64,000 nt of DNA from Tretioscincus oriximinensis (taxonomy: Eukaryota > Chordata > Lepidosauria > Squamata > Gymnophthalmidae), in contig JAJVDF010000250.1 of the NCBI GenBank assembly GCA_022410635.1, forward strand, positions 1,726,499-1,790,498, given 5' to 3'. Below the pieces are notes generated by a model that was not told the origin of the DNA, made no database searches, and was given only the letters and a program-made list of their open reading frames with translations. Shown one piece after another: positions 28,601 through 40,600 of this stretch. Positions within the stretch are counted from its first letter, which is position 1, and every line of letters begins with the position of its first letter. Both the position numbers and the translations under genes were made by a program.

Positions 28601-31600
28601 ATAGGGATCGGCCTGATTCAGCAGGGTTCCTCTTGTGTTCTTATGTTACCATTTTGATTCTCAATTCCCCAATTTGCAAACATTCCTTTGGAGCTCTTCA
28701 TAGTCCCATTTTACTTTTGTCATTTTATATTGCTATTCTTCTGGCCGTTCCTGCCTGCAGACTATTTTAAATCTGTTTGTGCACACATATGCTGCAGTTT
28801 TACCTATGTAGGCATGAGAAGAAAAGTTGCCTTGATGTTTGGAAAGCTTAGATTTATGTCACACAGTGGGTGGGAACATTCTTTTGTTCTTTCCAAACTG
28901 TGTCTTGATCCAACTTAAGCCTACTTTAGAAGCTTCTGAACGTCTGTATACAGAACCCTCCAGTTCAGGGACACAATAAAATGAGGTTCCAGCAGCAAAG
29001 GTAAAACAGCAGAAAATGATGTTTCATTTATGATAGAACATTTTATTGATAACTCAGTGTGTGACAGGAAGCGTCAGAAAATGAGATAGCAATTTCAGAG
29101 TGTTTTTCTTATGGCTTCCTACGTTCATATATACTCCTTGCATGATATACAGTGATTAGGTGTCACATCTATAATTTTCTATTTGTATAAGCACACATCA
29201 TTTTTATTGAATGACTTACTCATTCAATAAAAATACAAATTTATACAAACAGAAAATTATAGATTGGGACTTGTAATAAGCTATAGAATATTGGTCAAGC
29301 ACACTGTGTGCGTTTGTGTGTGTGCATGTCTTTGTTTTAAACCATTCGTTTTCCAGAACATTTTCATGAAGCAATTTTTAGTTGATGTTCATAGACAATC
29401 AGTAGATAAAGACCTCGAATATACTTTTTATGCTTAATACATTTATACTTAATACATAGATGGATTTATTGTATATAAAATATACAATTTCATGCAGCAA
29501 TTTTCAGTTGACGTTGAAAGACAATCAATAGATGAAGACCTTGAATATACTTAAAGATTGTTTTGAATGCTTTACAGAAACATGATGCTCAGTTTACAGT
29601 CATCCAATTAGTGGGGATGCTTCGAGGAATTGCATCTGGTATGAAATACTTGTCAGATATGGGTTACGTCCACCGTGACTTGGCTGCTCGCAACATCCTC
29701 ATCAATAGCAACCTAGTATGCAAGGTCTCAGACTTTGGTCTGTCCCGTGTTCTGGAGGATGACCCAGAAGCAGCATATACAACAAGAGTAAGTTCAATAA
29801 TCTGTAGATCTAGATATGTTCTAAACTGGTAACAAATTAATTATGCCTTAGTTCTATAATAAAATTCCTACTTGCAAAAAATCCCAGCGTTTCCTGAGAA
29901 GAAGGAATTGTCAAAGTAATTCCATTTTGTTGCTAAGACAATTGCTATGATTAATCTCTAGGTTCACCGGGAGTGAAAGTAAATTCAAATTCAAAAATTA
30001 CCTTTAGCTGTACTTAACTGTCTTCCTAAATTCAAAATCATTGTTATTATGAACACATAGGTTTTTTCTTCACTTACTATATCGTGGGAATGATCCACCA
30101 TGAGGCTAGCCTTCTTCTAGGCTTCTAGTCTGCATTCTGTGGGTCAACTTTCCTCTCCCAGCACCTATGACTGACACACACTAGTTTGACAATCTCCTTT
30201 AATATTTACTCTATCAAATCACAAAGTCCAGAAAAGAGCAATATGAATGTCAGTCTAATTTAGCTTGTTTCCATTGTGCTTTGATGACCTTGAGGAAATT
30301 TGTCTCTAATGGTTCTGTGCGATAACATGCCACAGCTGGACCTTAAAATAAAGCCTAGTACAGAAAGTGTCCAGTAACTAATGTTTCATGTATAATAAAC
30401 TCATATTTTTAATGAATCAGGTCTTCAAATTACTTGGTAGATTTCAGTAAATGTTCTTAAAAAGTCTATGTCAAATTTCTTTTAGCTTGCATTACTATAC
30501 TTATTTCCATAAAAAATAGAAATACACTTCATTAATTGCTTCCATGAGCCCTGTAAGTCATTATTGCACTTTGAAATACACTAAAATAGTACTCTTTTTA
30601 ATTTGGTGGCATTGATGTTATTCCACTTTTGAAATAATTTGTTCATGAAAGGCTTATTTCATGAATGGGGGATTTCTCCAAGAACATCTTTAAACATAAC
30701 TAGACTCATAAACATAAACGCAAGGAAATGTATACATACATTTGTTGTTCTGTGTAAACAATCTAGTTGATAGCATATGGTCACATTTACTGCATCCTCT
30801 TTCTACAAGGTTTTGCAAAGGTACATGAGCAATGTTTATATTATTTAAAAAGGTCACATTTTATATATATTTTTTCCCACAGACATGTTATAAAATTATT
30901 GATTGGACAAATTAACCTTCTGCTTACAGGGGGGAAAGATTCCAATCCGATGGACATCTCCAGAAGCCATCGCTTATCGCAAATTCACTTCAGCCAGTGA
31001 TGCATGGAGTTATGGGATTGTTCTTTGGGAGGTGATGTCCTATGGAGAGAGACCATATTGGGAGATGTCCAATCAGGATGTGAGTGCATTGAATTCTATT
31101 CTAAACTTACTTTCCTTTTCTTTTTATGTGGTCAGATGACCAATATAATTTTAAAATTTTAGCTTCTAAAGATAGCTTTAGATTATTTTATAGAACAAAA
31201 ATAGAAACATTGGTCCAAATAATGATAATTTTGTCATGGTCTGTGCTGAACTTTATTGTGAATTTACNGACCTATTTAGATCTGCACTACCTAAAGAGAG
31301 TTGAAGAATTCATATTTAAGATTTCCATGTTTGATATGCTTAGATACAGCATATCAAACATGGGGAAATTTATTATTCAATTCATTGAGTTTCAAACTTG
31401 CTATTAAAGATGTGCACAAAAATGAAAATATAGCTGAGTTAAAAAAAAAATCTAAACTGGCATCTAGGTTGATGACTTGCTATTGAATCCAGAATTGACT
31501 CGTGCGTTCTAAGAACAAACAACGCTGTTTGATTAAAAGTTCAAGAACAATTTGTGCATTGGCCTGCTCTAAGGGCAGCTTTTCTTTTGAACTTTACAAA

Positions 31601-34600
31601 ATGGAGACTGCTAAATCTGATAANATGTGGTGACTCAGCAGTAAAAACCTTTAGAATGTGTGGAATGCTGTTCCGTTGGGTGGACAGAAGGTAAAATCGC
31701 TTTTCCTCCCAAGTGCAGGAAATAGAACATGGGATCAAGCCTAAGTGTCACACGGTCGTTCAGTATATACCCACCTTTTCTGAAAGGCCCCAGAGGCTGC
31801 AAGGAAGATGCCAAGAAGAAGAAGCAATCCCTTGAACCATTAAGCAAGAGGCACCACCAACTAAACAACACCATGTAGACTAAGGAGATCTCCAAACAAG
31901 TCAGGGACAAAGTTGTTGCAAAGTACAAGTCAGGGTTGGGTTATAAAATAATACCCCAATCTGTGATGATCCCCAGAGCACCATCAAATCCATTATCATA
32001 AAATGGAAAGAACATGGTACCACAACAAACATGCCTAGAGAGGGCTGTCCACCAAAACTCAGAACTAGCAAGGAGGGCAATAATCAGAGAGGAGCACAAA
32101 AACAAAGGCAATCCTGAAGAAGCTGCAGAGTTCCAAAGCAGAGACTGGAGTATCTGTCCATAGGACCTCAATAAGCTGTACCTTTATGGAGCTGGCCTTT
32201 ATGGAAGAGTTGCCAGAAAAAAAAGCCTTTACTTACAGCCAAAAATAGGAATGCTCATTTTGAGTTTTGCAAAAGATGTGTAAACATAAGAAGAGCCATG
32301 CTGGATCAGGCCCATCTAGTCCAGCATTCTGTGTCACACAGATACCCACCAGATGCACCTGGGCAGTCTGAACAGAAGAAAGCAAAATATGCACCTGCTC
32401 ATGACTCCCTGCAAATGGCATTTCAGGAGCACTACCTATTGCCCCATTCCGGAGACTCCCCAGATGTATGGNGGAAGGTGCTCTGGTAAGATGAGACCAA
32501 AATTAGAAAATGCTATGTCCACTGCAAAACGAAAATATCTCATCATCCCAAGAGCACTATCCCCACAGTGAAATGTGGTTGTGGTGGCATCATGCTGCAG
32601 AGAGGTTGTTCTGCAGTAGGGATAAGGAAAATGATCTGAGTTGAGGAGGAAGTAGATGCTGCAAAATACAGGGAAATTTTTGAGCAAAACCTGTCAGTGA
32701 TTTGAGACTTGGATGCAGGTTCCCCTTCCAACAGCACGATGACCCAATGGATACTGCTAAAGCAGTGATGGGGAAACTTCAGCCCACAGGCCATGAGCCA
32801 TGGGTAGAGATGGGAAAAAGAGGCAGGGGTGAGGCCTGGGAAGGGGCGGAGCCTGGGAAGGGGTGGGGCATTTTCTGTTATTTTGTCCTTTTGTTTGCTT
32901 CACAGTAAAAAGAAAACCAAATGTTCAAAGTTGTTGGCATAGTCTGTACATGAAATGATGCAACCCCTCAAAAAACATTTAAATTTGAAGTTGTGAAGTA
33001 GCAAAACATGAAAAATGCCATGGGGTGTGTATGTGTGAATACTTTTGCAAGCCACTGGATGCTTAGGATATCAGGGAGCAGAGTGGCAGTTATGTATTCT
33101 TAGCTAAGCACCTAAAAACATGAAAAAGCCATGTTAGATCAGGCCACAGCCCATTTATTCCAGTATCCTGGCTCACCCAGTCTGCCTGTTTTTATTTAGA
33201 TAGCCTGAAATGTCATTGTTACTCAACATTTTTATAACCTTTCACACTGTACATTTTAAAATGTACAGTTTGAAATTATATTATTGCAGCCATAAGTAGC
33301 AATCCCTTGGATAAACAAGGAATAGATAATTTTGTTTATCTGCCAGCTGGGAATTGATACTTTCTGACTGTGTATTGCCATTTCTCTATAAGCAAACTGT
33401 TATAGTGCTTATACTGAGTCTGTTCTTACACATCCTTAGAATGTATAGGAATACATCCTATGCATTCCTTGAAACTGATGAGCAGAAGAGTAAGAACAAT
33501 GGAAAATGTTTTTTCACCCAGAGGGGTCATCAGCTTATGGAATTTACTTCCAGAAGAGGTGGTGGTAGGTAGTAGCCTGGATAAATTTAAGGCAGGATTA
33601 GACACGTTCATGGACACCAAGGGTATAAATAGCTACTAGGGTTGATCATTTTATGCTGCCTCCAGGCAGTACTCCTGAAATACTATTTTCAGGGAGTCAA
33701 GAAAAGGTGAAGATTTTGCCTTCTTCTGTTCAGACTGCCCAGGTGAACTTGGTGGACCTCTGTGTAAGACAGAATGCTGGTCTAGATGGGCTGTAGCCCA
33801 GTTCAACAGGGCTCCTCTTATGTTCTATGTTCTTACATGTGTACATACATACAGGGTGCTTCAAAAAATGTATACACACTTTGAACTTCCATAGAAAATT
33901 TATTTACTGTTCTACAAAGTTAAATTTCAGGAAATTAGAAAGCTTAAAGTCCAATGTAAATAAAACGTAAATAACAAATGTTAATACTGTTCAAATCGGG
34001 AAATCCTGAAATTTAACTTTGTAGGACAATAAATAAATTTTCTATGGAAGTTCAAAGTGTGTATACATTTTTTGAAGCACCCTTGTATATACATGTATTA
34101 TNTTGTATTGTTCTCTGCATATGGCTTTATCCCACTACTTGTCTTGTAAATGCCCTTCCCTCCACAAGGCCAGTGCAAATTATGAGAAGTCCCATCCCCT
34201 CTGTATTGGCAGAGCAACGGAGGTAGAGCATTGTGCCTGGATAGCAGAACATTGCTGCTTCAAATGTCAGCTTTCTCCCTAAAATTAGGAAATGAAACCC
34301 AAGAAAACTAAATGGAGATGCACATCTGCAAATGACACGCTGTATCAATAGACTTGAATAAAGAAATTTACTGGTGGACCTGTGGTGTATGGAAGGTATT
34401 AGGTCCCTTGTTCAAGTATATTATGAACATTTCATAGCACAATAGGGTGCCACTTAAATGGGGCTCCCTGGAAATATGTGGAAAAGGCTCTTGGTCCTTG
34501 CTAGGACTTGGGCTAGTGCAACAAGGGATAGTCTGTGTGAAAAACAGGCTAGATTTGTGACAATTGTTATATATCAAAAGCTGCAATTTAAGTCTGTGTA

Positions 34601-37600
34601 GTATAAGATTTTATCATTAAAGTTTGTGGTACAGCTCACTGAACAGATCCAACATGGAATTTTGGTATTTACAGCTGTTTCCTAGAAAACTCTCGAAGTC
34701 CAGGAGACAAGCTGTCAGTCATTGTACACAAGTTTAAGTTAGGTGGATCAGTGGTCTGCATTAATGTACCCAGCTTTCTACATTATTGTGATCTCAAACA
34801 GCTCTTGAAAAATAAGAGCTGTTGAGAAAGGGATCCTTTAATGAATAATGATGATCCAGATGTTTTCTCTTTGGAACAATTAAGCTTGTAGTTAGGAAAT
34901 GTATTAAATTTAAATGTATTTGGTCTAATAAAATTGAAGCAACATGTAAGATTGAATATCACCACCATCAAAGATGCGTATATTATCCTTTGTCACTTTC
35001 TTTTTGCCATATGGCATGTTTCGCAAATAAAAAAGGGAGACAAACACTTCAGAACAATTAGAGAGAACCATATTTGTTAAATACTTCATGTGCACGAGAG
35101 TGTAATGGATATCGCTTGCAGAACCAAAGGGGGGAAACTTTACTGAATGTCCTTCAGCTGTCTGCAATCTCTTCTCCTTGTGCAGGTAATTAAAGCCGTA
35201 GAGGAAGGGTATCGTTTGCCACCACCCATGGACTGCCCAGCTGCCTTGTATCAGTTGATGCTGGACTGTTGGCAAAAAGACAGAAATAACAGACCGAAGT
35301 TTGAGCAGATTGTCAGCATCCTGGACAAACTGATCCGTAATCCCAGCAGTCTAAAAATAATCACCAGTGCGGCTGCAAGGTGACACAAAACCTTCTACAT
35401 CTAGCACACTGAATATGTATATTTGCTTCTTTGCTTCAAGTAATTACAATATGTTTAGTCTGTCCACTACCATTTCCTCACCTACTCCACTTTCTTACAT
35501 GCAGAGTAATTCCAGAGAGGAGGGAAGCTTTTCTGCTATCTGCTTATCAACACCCAATGGTCAAAAGAAGTAAATGAATGCTTAGTTTCAATGGCACACT
35601 GGTTTTAATTCATGAGCCACAGATAGGCAAGTGTAACAAGTTACTTCAATAACTTAGCACTAGTGGAACATTCTGATTCAGGGAGCCAAGACTTCCTGGA
35701 GTAATACATATTCTACAAATGCATGCACAGACATTTTTAGGTCAGAATTTTCTCCCACTAGTCAATGGTCTTATAAAGATATTAAGCAAACGCCATAGTC
35801 TGCACTAGCATGTGGATGAGAGAACCATCATTCCAAGAGATGTACTGAAATAAAATCACAATTCAAGTAAAATGTGGAAGGAGAGTGCAAGAAACACTCA
35901 CCTGTTTTGTTCCCTGGGTTCCATTTTAATCTAGCTTTACAGCCTAGTAGATCTAGGGCTGTGTGCACTACACCATGATATTGCAATTTGCTCTTTTGAT
36001 TTCAGTGTTCCAAGGTCTTTCCAAGATCCCTGCTAAGTCTTTACAGGACAGAAATGTTTTTCCCCCTGACCTATCCATAAACTTGAAATACAGCAGAGAC
36101 CTATGGAAGGCCTTGACTGATGGAATTACAGTGAGGCATTCAGACATTATCTTCCCACACAGTTCTCCCATCCTGACAGAAAAGTAGAGTGGAGAGGAAA
36201 TCAGAAGATTAAGAACATCAAAAGAGGTAGACAAATGCTATCTATACTCCTCAGTACTTGTCTTACCCTCAAATTTATAAAGAGTGAGAATTATTAACTC
36301 AACCTTCATCAGGAGACTTAAGGCTTATGAACATGCTTGATGCAGTCCTTTCCTTTTGTTATTGAATGTATCAGGTGTGTTAGTTCTTAGGTCAGTGTAT
36401 GCTTTTCTACAACGTAGTTGGATTGTCTTGAGCTGTATTAAAGTGCTGAGCATTCTAGGCATAATAATGCAAGCATCTCACTTGAATTCAATTTCCCATG
36501 TTTAATATTTTTCCCTATATATCTCTTCTTCTTTTTTCTTGATACCTAAGATGTACTGGGCCTTTTTCCAGATTATATTCCTGAANATGCACCTACCATC
36601 CACATGCATGTCGTGATTATGGTCCCCTGTGGATCTCATGCTCTTTATTCCACAATATTATCCTGAATAAGGTCCAATGTAAAAAGGAAATGGAAAGGAA
36701 AGTCATATATTTTTACATCCTTTCTGTACTGACCCTTATTCTGGACTATATCTCAGAATAGGGACTGTCCATCAACATGCTTGATGCAGACTAAGCAAGA
36801 CCAACTCTGGTCTTTCTTTAGTTTGCGCTAATGTGAATTGCAGGTCCCTATTCTGAAATATACCAGTAATCCAGAGTAAAGTCTAGAAAGAGCTTCATTT
36901 TCAATAACAAGATATGGGTCCTTTCCACATTATGGTTTGTTCTGGCATATATCTCTGAATAGAGGGCTGCCATCCACAAGCTAGTGTATTGTGTATGAGT
37001 ATGAGTAGCCCCATTCAGATCTGTCCTATCAGATGTAGATGGCAAGTTCTTACTGGACAAGTCCCAGTATAGTGTGTGGGGGAAGCATAGTTTAAGGTTA
37101 CCACATAATTCAATTTATCCAGGACTAAACCTTATGAAGTCCATGAAATTTAAAACCGGATTTCACAATCCATTGTTTAAAAAAATTGAGGCATCTGTGC
37201 TTCCCTTCTGTCTCAGCACCCTGTGTGTGCATATTAGCAGAAGTGCAGGGGCTGGCTGGCTTATGAATCAAAATACAACATGGAGCTTTGAAAACATTTT
37301 TTTAAATTGAAGTGTTGATGATAATGGATTTTCTATTATTTAATAATTAATCTGCAGAAAAAAACCACTACAAGGACTGTTGCTTAATACGATATTGGTT
37401 TAAAATATTTTGATGTAACATACTGGTGCACTCATTCAGCAAATGAATAGTCTAGTAAATATAATACGCTAAAAATAGAAGTCCCATTTGGTGCTGTTTT
37501 CAAACAGTAGTTTTGTTCAGTTAAAGTCTTAAGAGAAATATAGAAACAATTTCAATAGCAGAAGTCTAGATCAGAACTGGAGATCAGCTCCCTGTATTGA

Positions 37601-40600
37601 CTGATAATACTGCAGGAAGCTTCAGTATGTGCAACAGATTGGGAACAAATATGCTGCTGGCAAAATTAAAGGTTTCTTTATCAGTAACCGTAATCAGGGT
37701 CATGCAATGGACAGAATTTGAGGAAAATCTTCTGGAGGCAAAGATGGATGCCTCTTGACTTCTTTCAGCCAACAGGCTACCCATACGGGGGTAACAGGCA
37801 TACCGAGGGATGAAACAGGACAGTAACCTTGTAAGTATCTGAATCTCAGAATCACATGAATTCTGAGTGACGCCTTTTCTTCTTCTAGCCAGTTGAAGCC
37901 TAACCTGTAGGCTCCTGGCCAAAATCTCAGGAAAAGAAAACAGTGCTTTTGTTTAAAGTATTGCCCAATCTACTGCAACAACATTCTGATGAGTTCAGTA
38001 TCTTTTGTGCTAAATTTTAATGTATATACATTAAATTGCATTTGATTTTAGTATGTTTTCTTTTTAAAAAGTACACTTTTTACCTACAGTTCTAAAACTG
38101 TCTATTTCAGAGAAGTATCTGTGTTAGTAAAAATTCCAGCAGGGGGGCTAGTAGTACTTGAGATTAACAGGAGAAAGGTAGGTGGCATGAGCTTCTGTAG
38201 ACACGTCTACTTCTTCAGATGCTTTTCTCTCCTGTTAGTCTCCCAAGTGTTAGTCGCCCCCTTGCTATTCTAAACCTGGTTCATTTCATTTTGACTAATA
38301 TCAATACAGTTTGTCCTGTGTATGTGTGGCAGTATAAACTGTGACATCTAAAAACTGGTATTTTATGATTTGTTCCTGGGCTCCTAGAATAAGAGGTAGG
38401 ATTAATTGCATGAGAGTATCAATAAAGCATAGTTTAAAATAATGTGAGTCACTCCCAAACTTGCTGTCCCAACACGAAGCAACTTCTGAAAATGATATGT
38501 TATTACACAGCAGAGGATTATGGTAGGCTGAAAGTGAGCCTGGAATTCATGAAAATGTGTTCTATCAACACTTTTTCCATTAGTGACTTTTTAACCAACT
38601 TCCATGTAATGTTCCCTCTTTTCAGGTTCTTCCAAATAGAAGAATTTTGATAGGTTGGATGACTGAATGTAAAAACAAAACTGAGGACCAAACCTAAACA
38701 CTACTTATTGTCAATACTGATATCAATGATTCCTTAAATGAGCATTTATAGTTCTTTATAGAAGATTTTATCAAAAATTGATAGATAATTCCACTAAATA
38801 TTGCCTCAGAAGCAGCTATACAATTTCCTGAACTGAAAAAAAACAAGTGATATAAGAGTTGTAACAACCACAGCAACAACAAAAAGAATGATAATAGAAG
38901 TTCAAATAAATCTTAGGACAGGAAACCACAGATTTAACTGAACAACTGTTAAGTTCATAAATGGCATTTCTGAGGAGATGCATCTAGATGGAGATGTGAA
39001 GAATCAGGTCTTGTTGCAGAGGCAGTGTTACCATTGAGTAGTACTGTTTTTGCTTTTAATTGTTATTGCAGTGATCTTTGAAAATTCATGGACAATAGGA
39101 GAAGTCCCAGTAGAATGGAGAAAGGCAAATGTTGTCCCTATCTTCAAAAAGGGTAACAAAGTGGGACCAGGAAATTATAGGCCTATGAGTCTGACTTCAA
39201 TACCAAGAAAGCTCCTTGAACAAGTTGTAAAGCAACATGTATGCCAGCACTTGGATAGGAATGCAGTAATTAATCAGAGCCAACATGGATTTGTAACAAA
39301 CAAGTCATGCCAGACTAATCTAATTTCTTTCTATGATAGAATCACCAAATGGGTTGATCAGGGAAATGCAGTAGATGTGGTATATCTTGACTTCAGTAAA
39401 GCATTTGACAAAGTATCTCATTCCATCCTTATTGAAAAAATGGTCAAATATGGGATTGCCAAAACAACCGTTAGATGGATTCAAAACTGGCTTAGTGATC
39501 GTACTCAAAGAGTGGTAATAAATGGTTGCACAGCCAATTGGAAGAATGTTTCAAGTGATGTACAACAAGGGTCTGTCCTAGGCCCAGTGCTATTTAACAT
39601 ATTTATAAATGATCTAGATGAAAGAATTGAAGGAAAACTTATCAAATTTGCAGATGACACAAAACTAGGCGGTGTTGCTAATACTAAACAAGATAGAGAT
39701 AGGATTCAAAAAGATCTAGACAAGCTTGAACAACGGGCTGAAACTAACAGAATGGTATTTAACAGAGAAATGCAAAATCCTACATCTGGGCAAAAAAAAA
39801 ATGAAAACAGCACNTATAGAATGGGAGGAATATGTCTGAGCAGCAGCACAGGTGTAAAAAACCTGGGTGTATTGGTAGATCACAGAGTCAACAGTGTGAA
39901 GCAGCTACAAAAAAGACAAACAGAATCCTGGGATGTATCAAGAGGAGCATAGACTCGCTCACGTGAAGGACATTGATAAACTAGAGCAAGGACAAAAGAG
40001 TTACAAGGATGGTGAATGGTCTGGAAACCATGTCCTATGAGGAATGGTTAAAGGATCTAGGGATGTTTAGTCTGCAAAAGAGAAGACTGAGAGGAGACCT
40101 GATAGCTGTCTACAAATATCTGAAGGGCTGTCACAGAGCAATCAGCATGTTCTCATTAGCACATGGAAGGACTAGAAACAATGGAATGAAACTGCAAGGG
40201 AGGAGATTTAGATTAGATTGCAGAAAAAACTTTATAACAGTAAGGGTGATAAACCAGTGGAACAGTTTGCCACAAGAGGTGGTGAGTGCGCCTTCACTGG
40301 AATTCTTCAAACAGAGACTGGACAGTCATCTTTCTGAGATGGTTTAATGAATCCTGCATCGAGAAGGGGTTGGACCCAAAGATCCTGGAGGTCCCTTCCA
40401 ACTCTGTGATTCTATGATTCTATTAATTCCTGCGCGCCAGGCTTGGCTACATGGGAAACACCATTGCATTTTGAATTGTTTTGTGTATTGGAGGAGGAAC
40501 TCCTGTTGATTGTATAAATAGCAGGCATTAATGGCTCTGAATCCCTTTCAATCTTTGACTGCATTGTGTGCTATTGTAATTGCTTCAGTAAATGATCAAA

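Larger units (their letters stand above)
27489..29577 (+). other. EPHA3 intron
   Basis: The donor is GTAAGT and the acceptor is CTTTACAG. It holds a CR1 fragment (about 27985-28646) and a foldback (29168-29263). It also has two copies of a segment around CAATCAGTAGATAAAGACCT (29397) and CAATCAATAGATGAAGACCT (29523), a local duplication just before the next exon. No other feature seen. Confidence 0.7.
31080..35185 (+). other. EPHA3 intron, transposon-rich
   Basis: The donor is GTGAGT and the acceptor is CCTTGTGCAG. It holds a small hairpin (31325-31363), a decayed Tc1-like transposon (about 31630-33057) with a CR1 fragment nested in it, two further CR1 fragments (33123-33215 and 33430-33835) and a mariner-type MITE (33852-34085). 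From 34090 to 35185 I see nothing recognisable. Confidence 0.75.
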
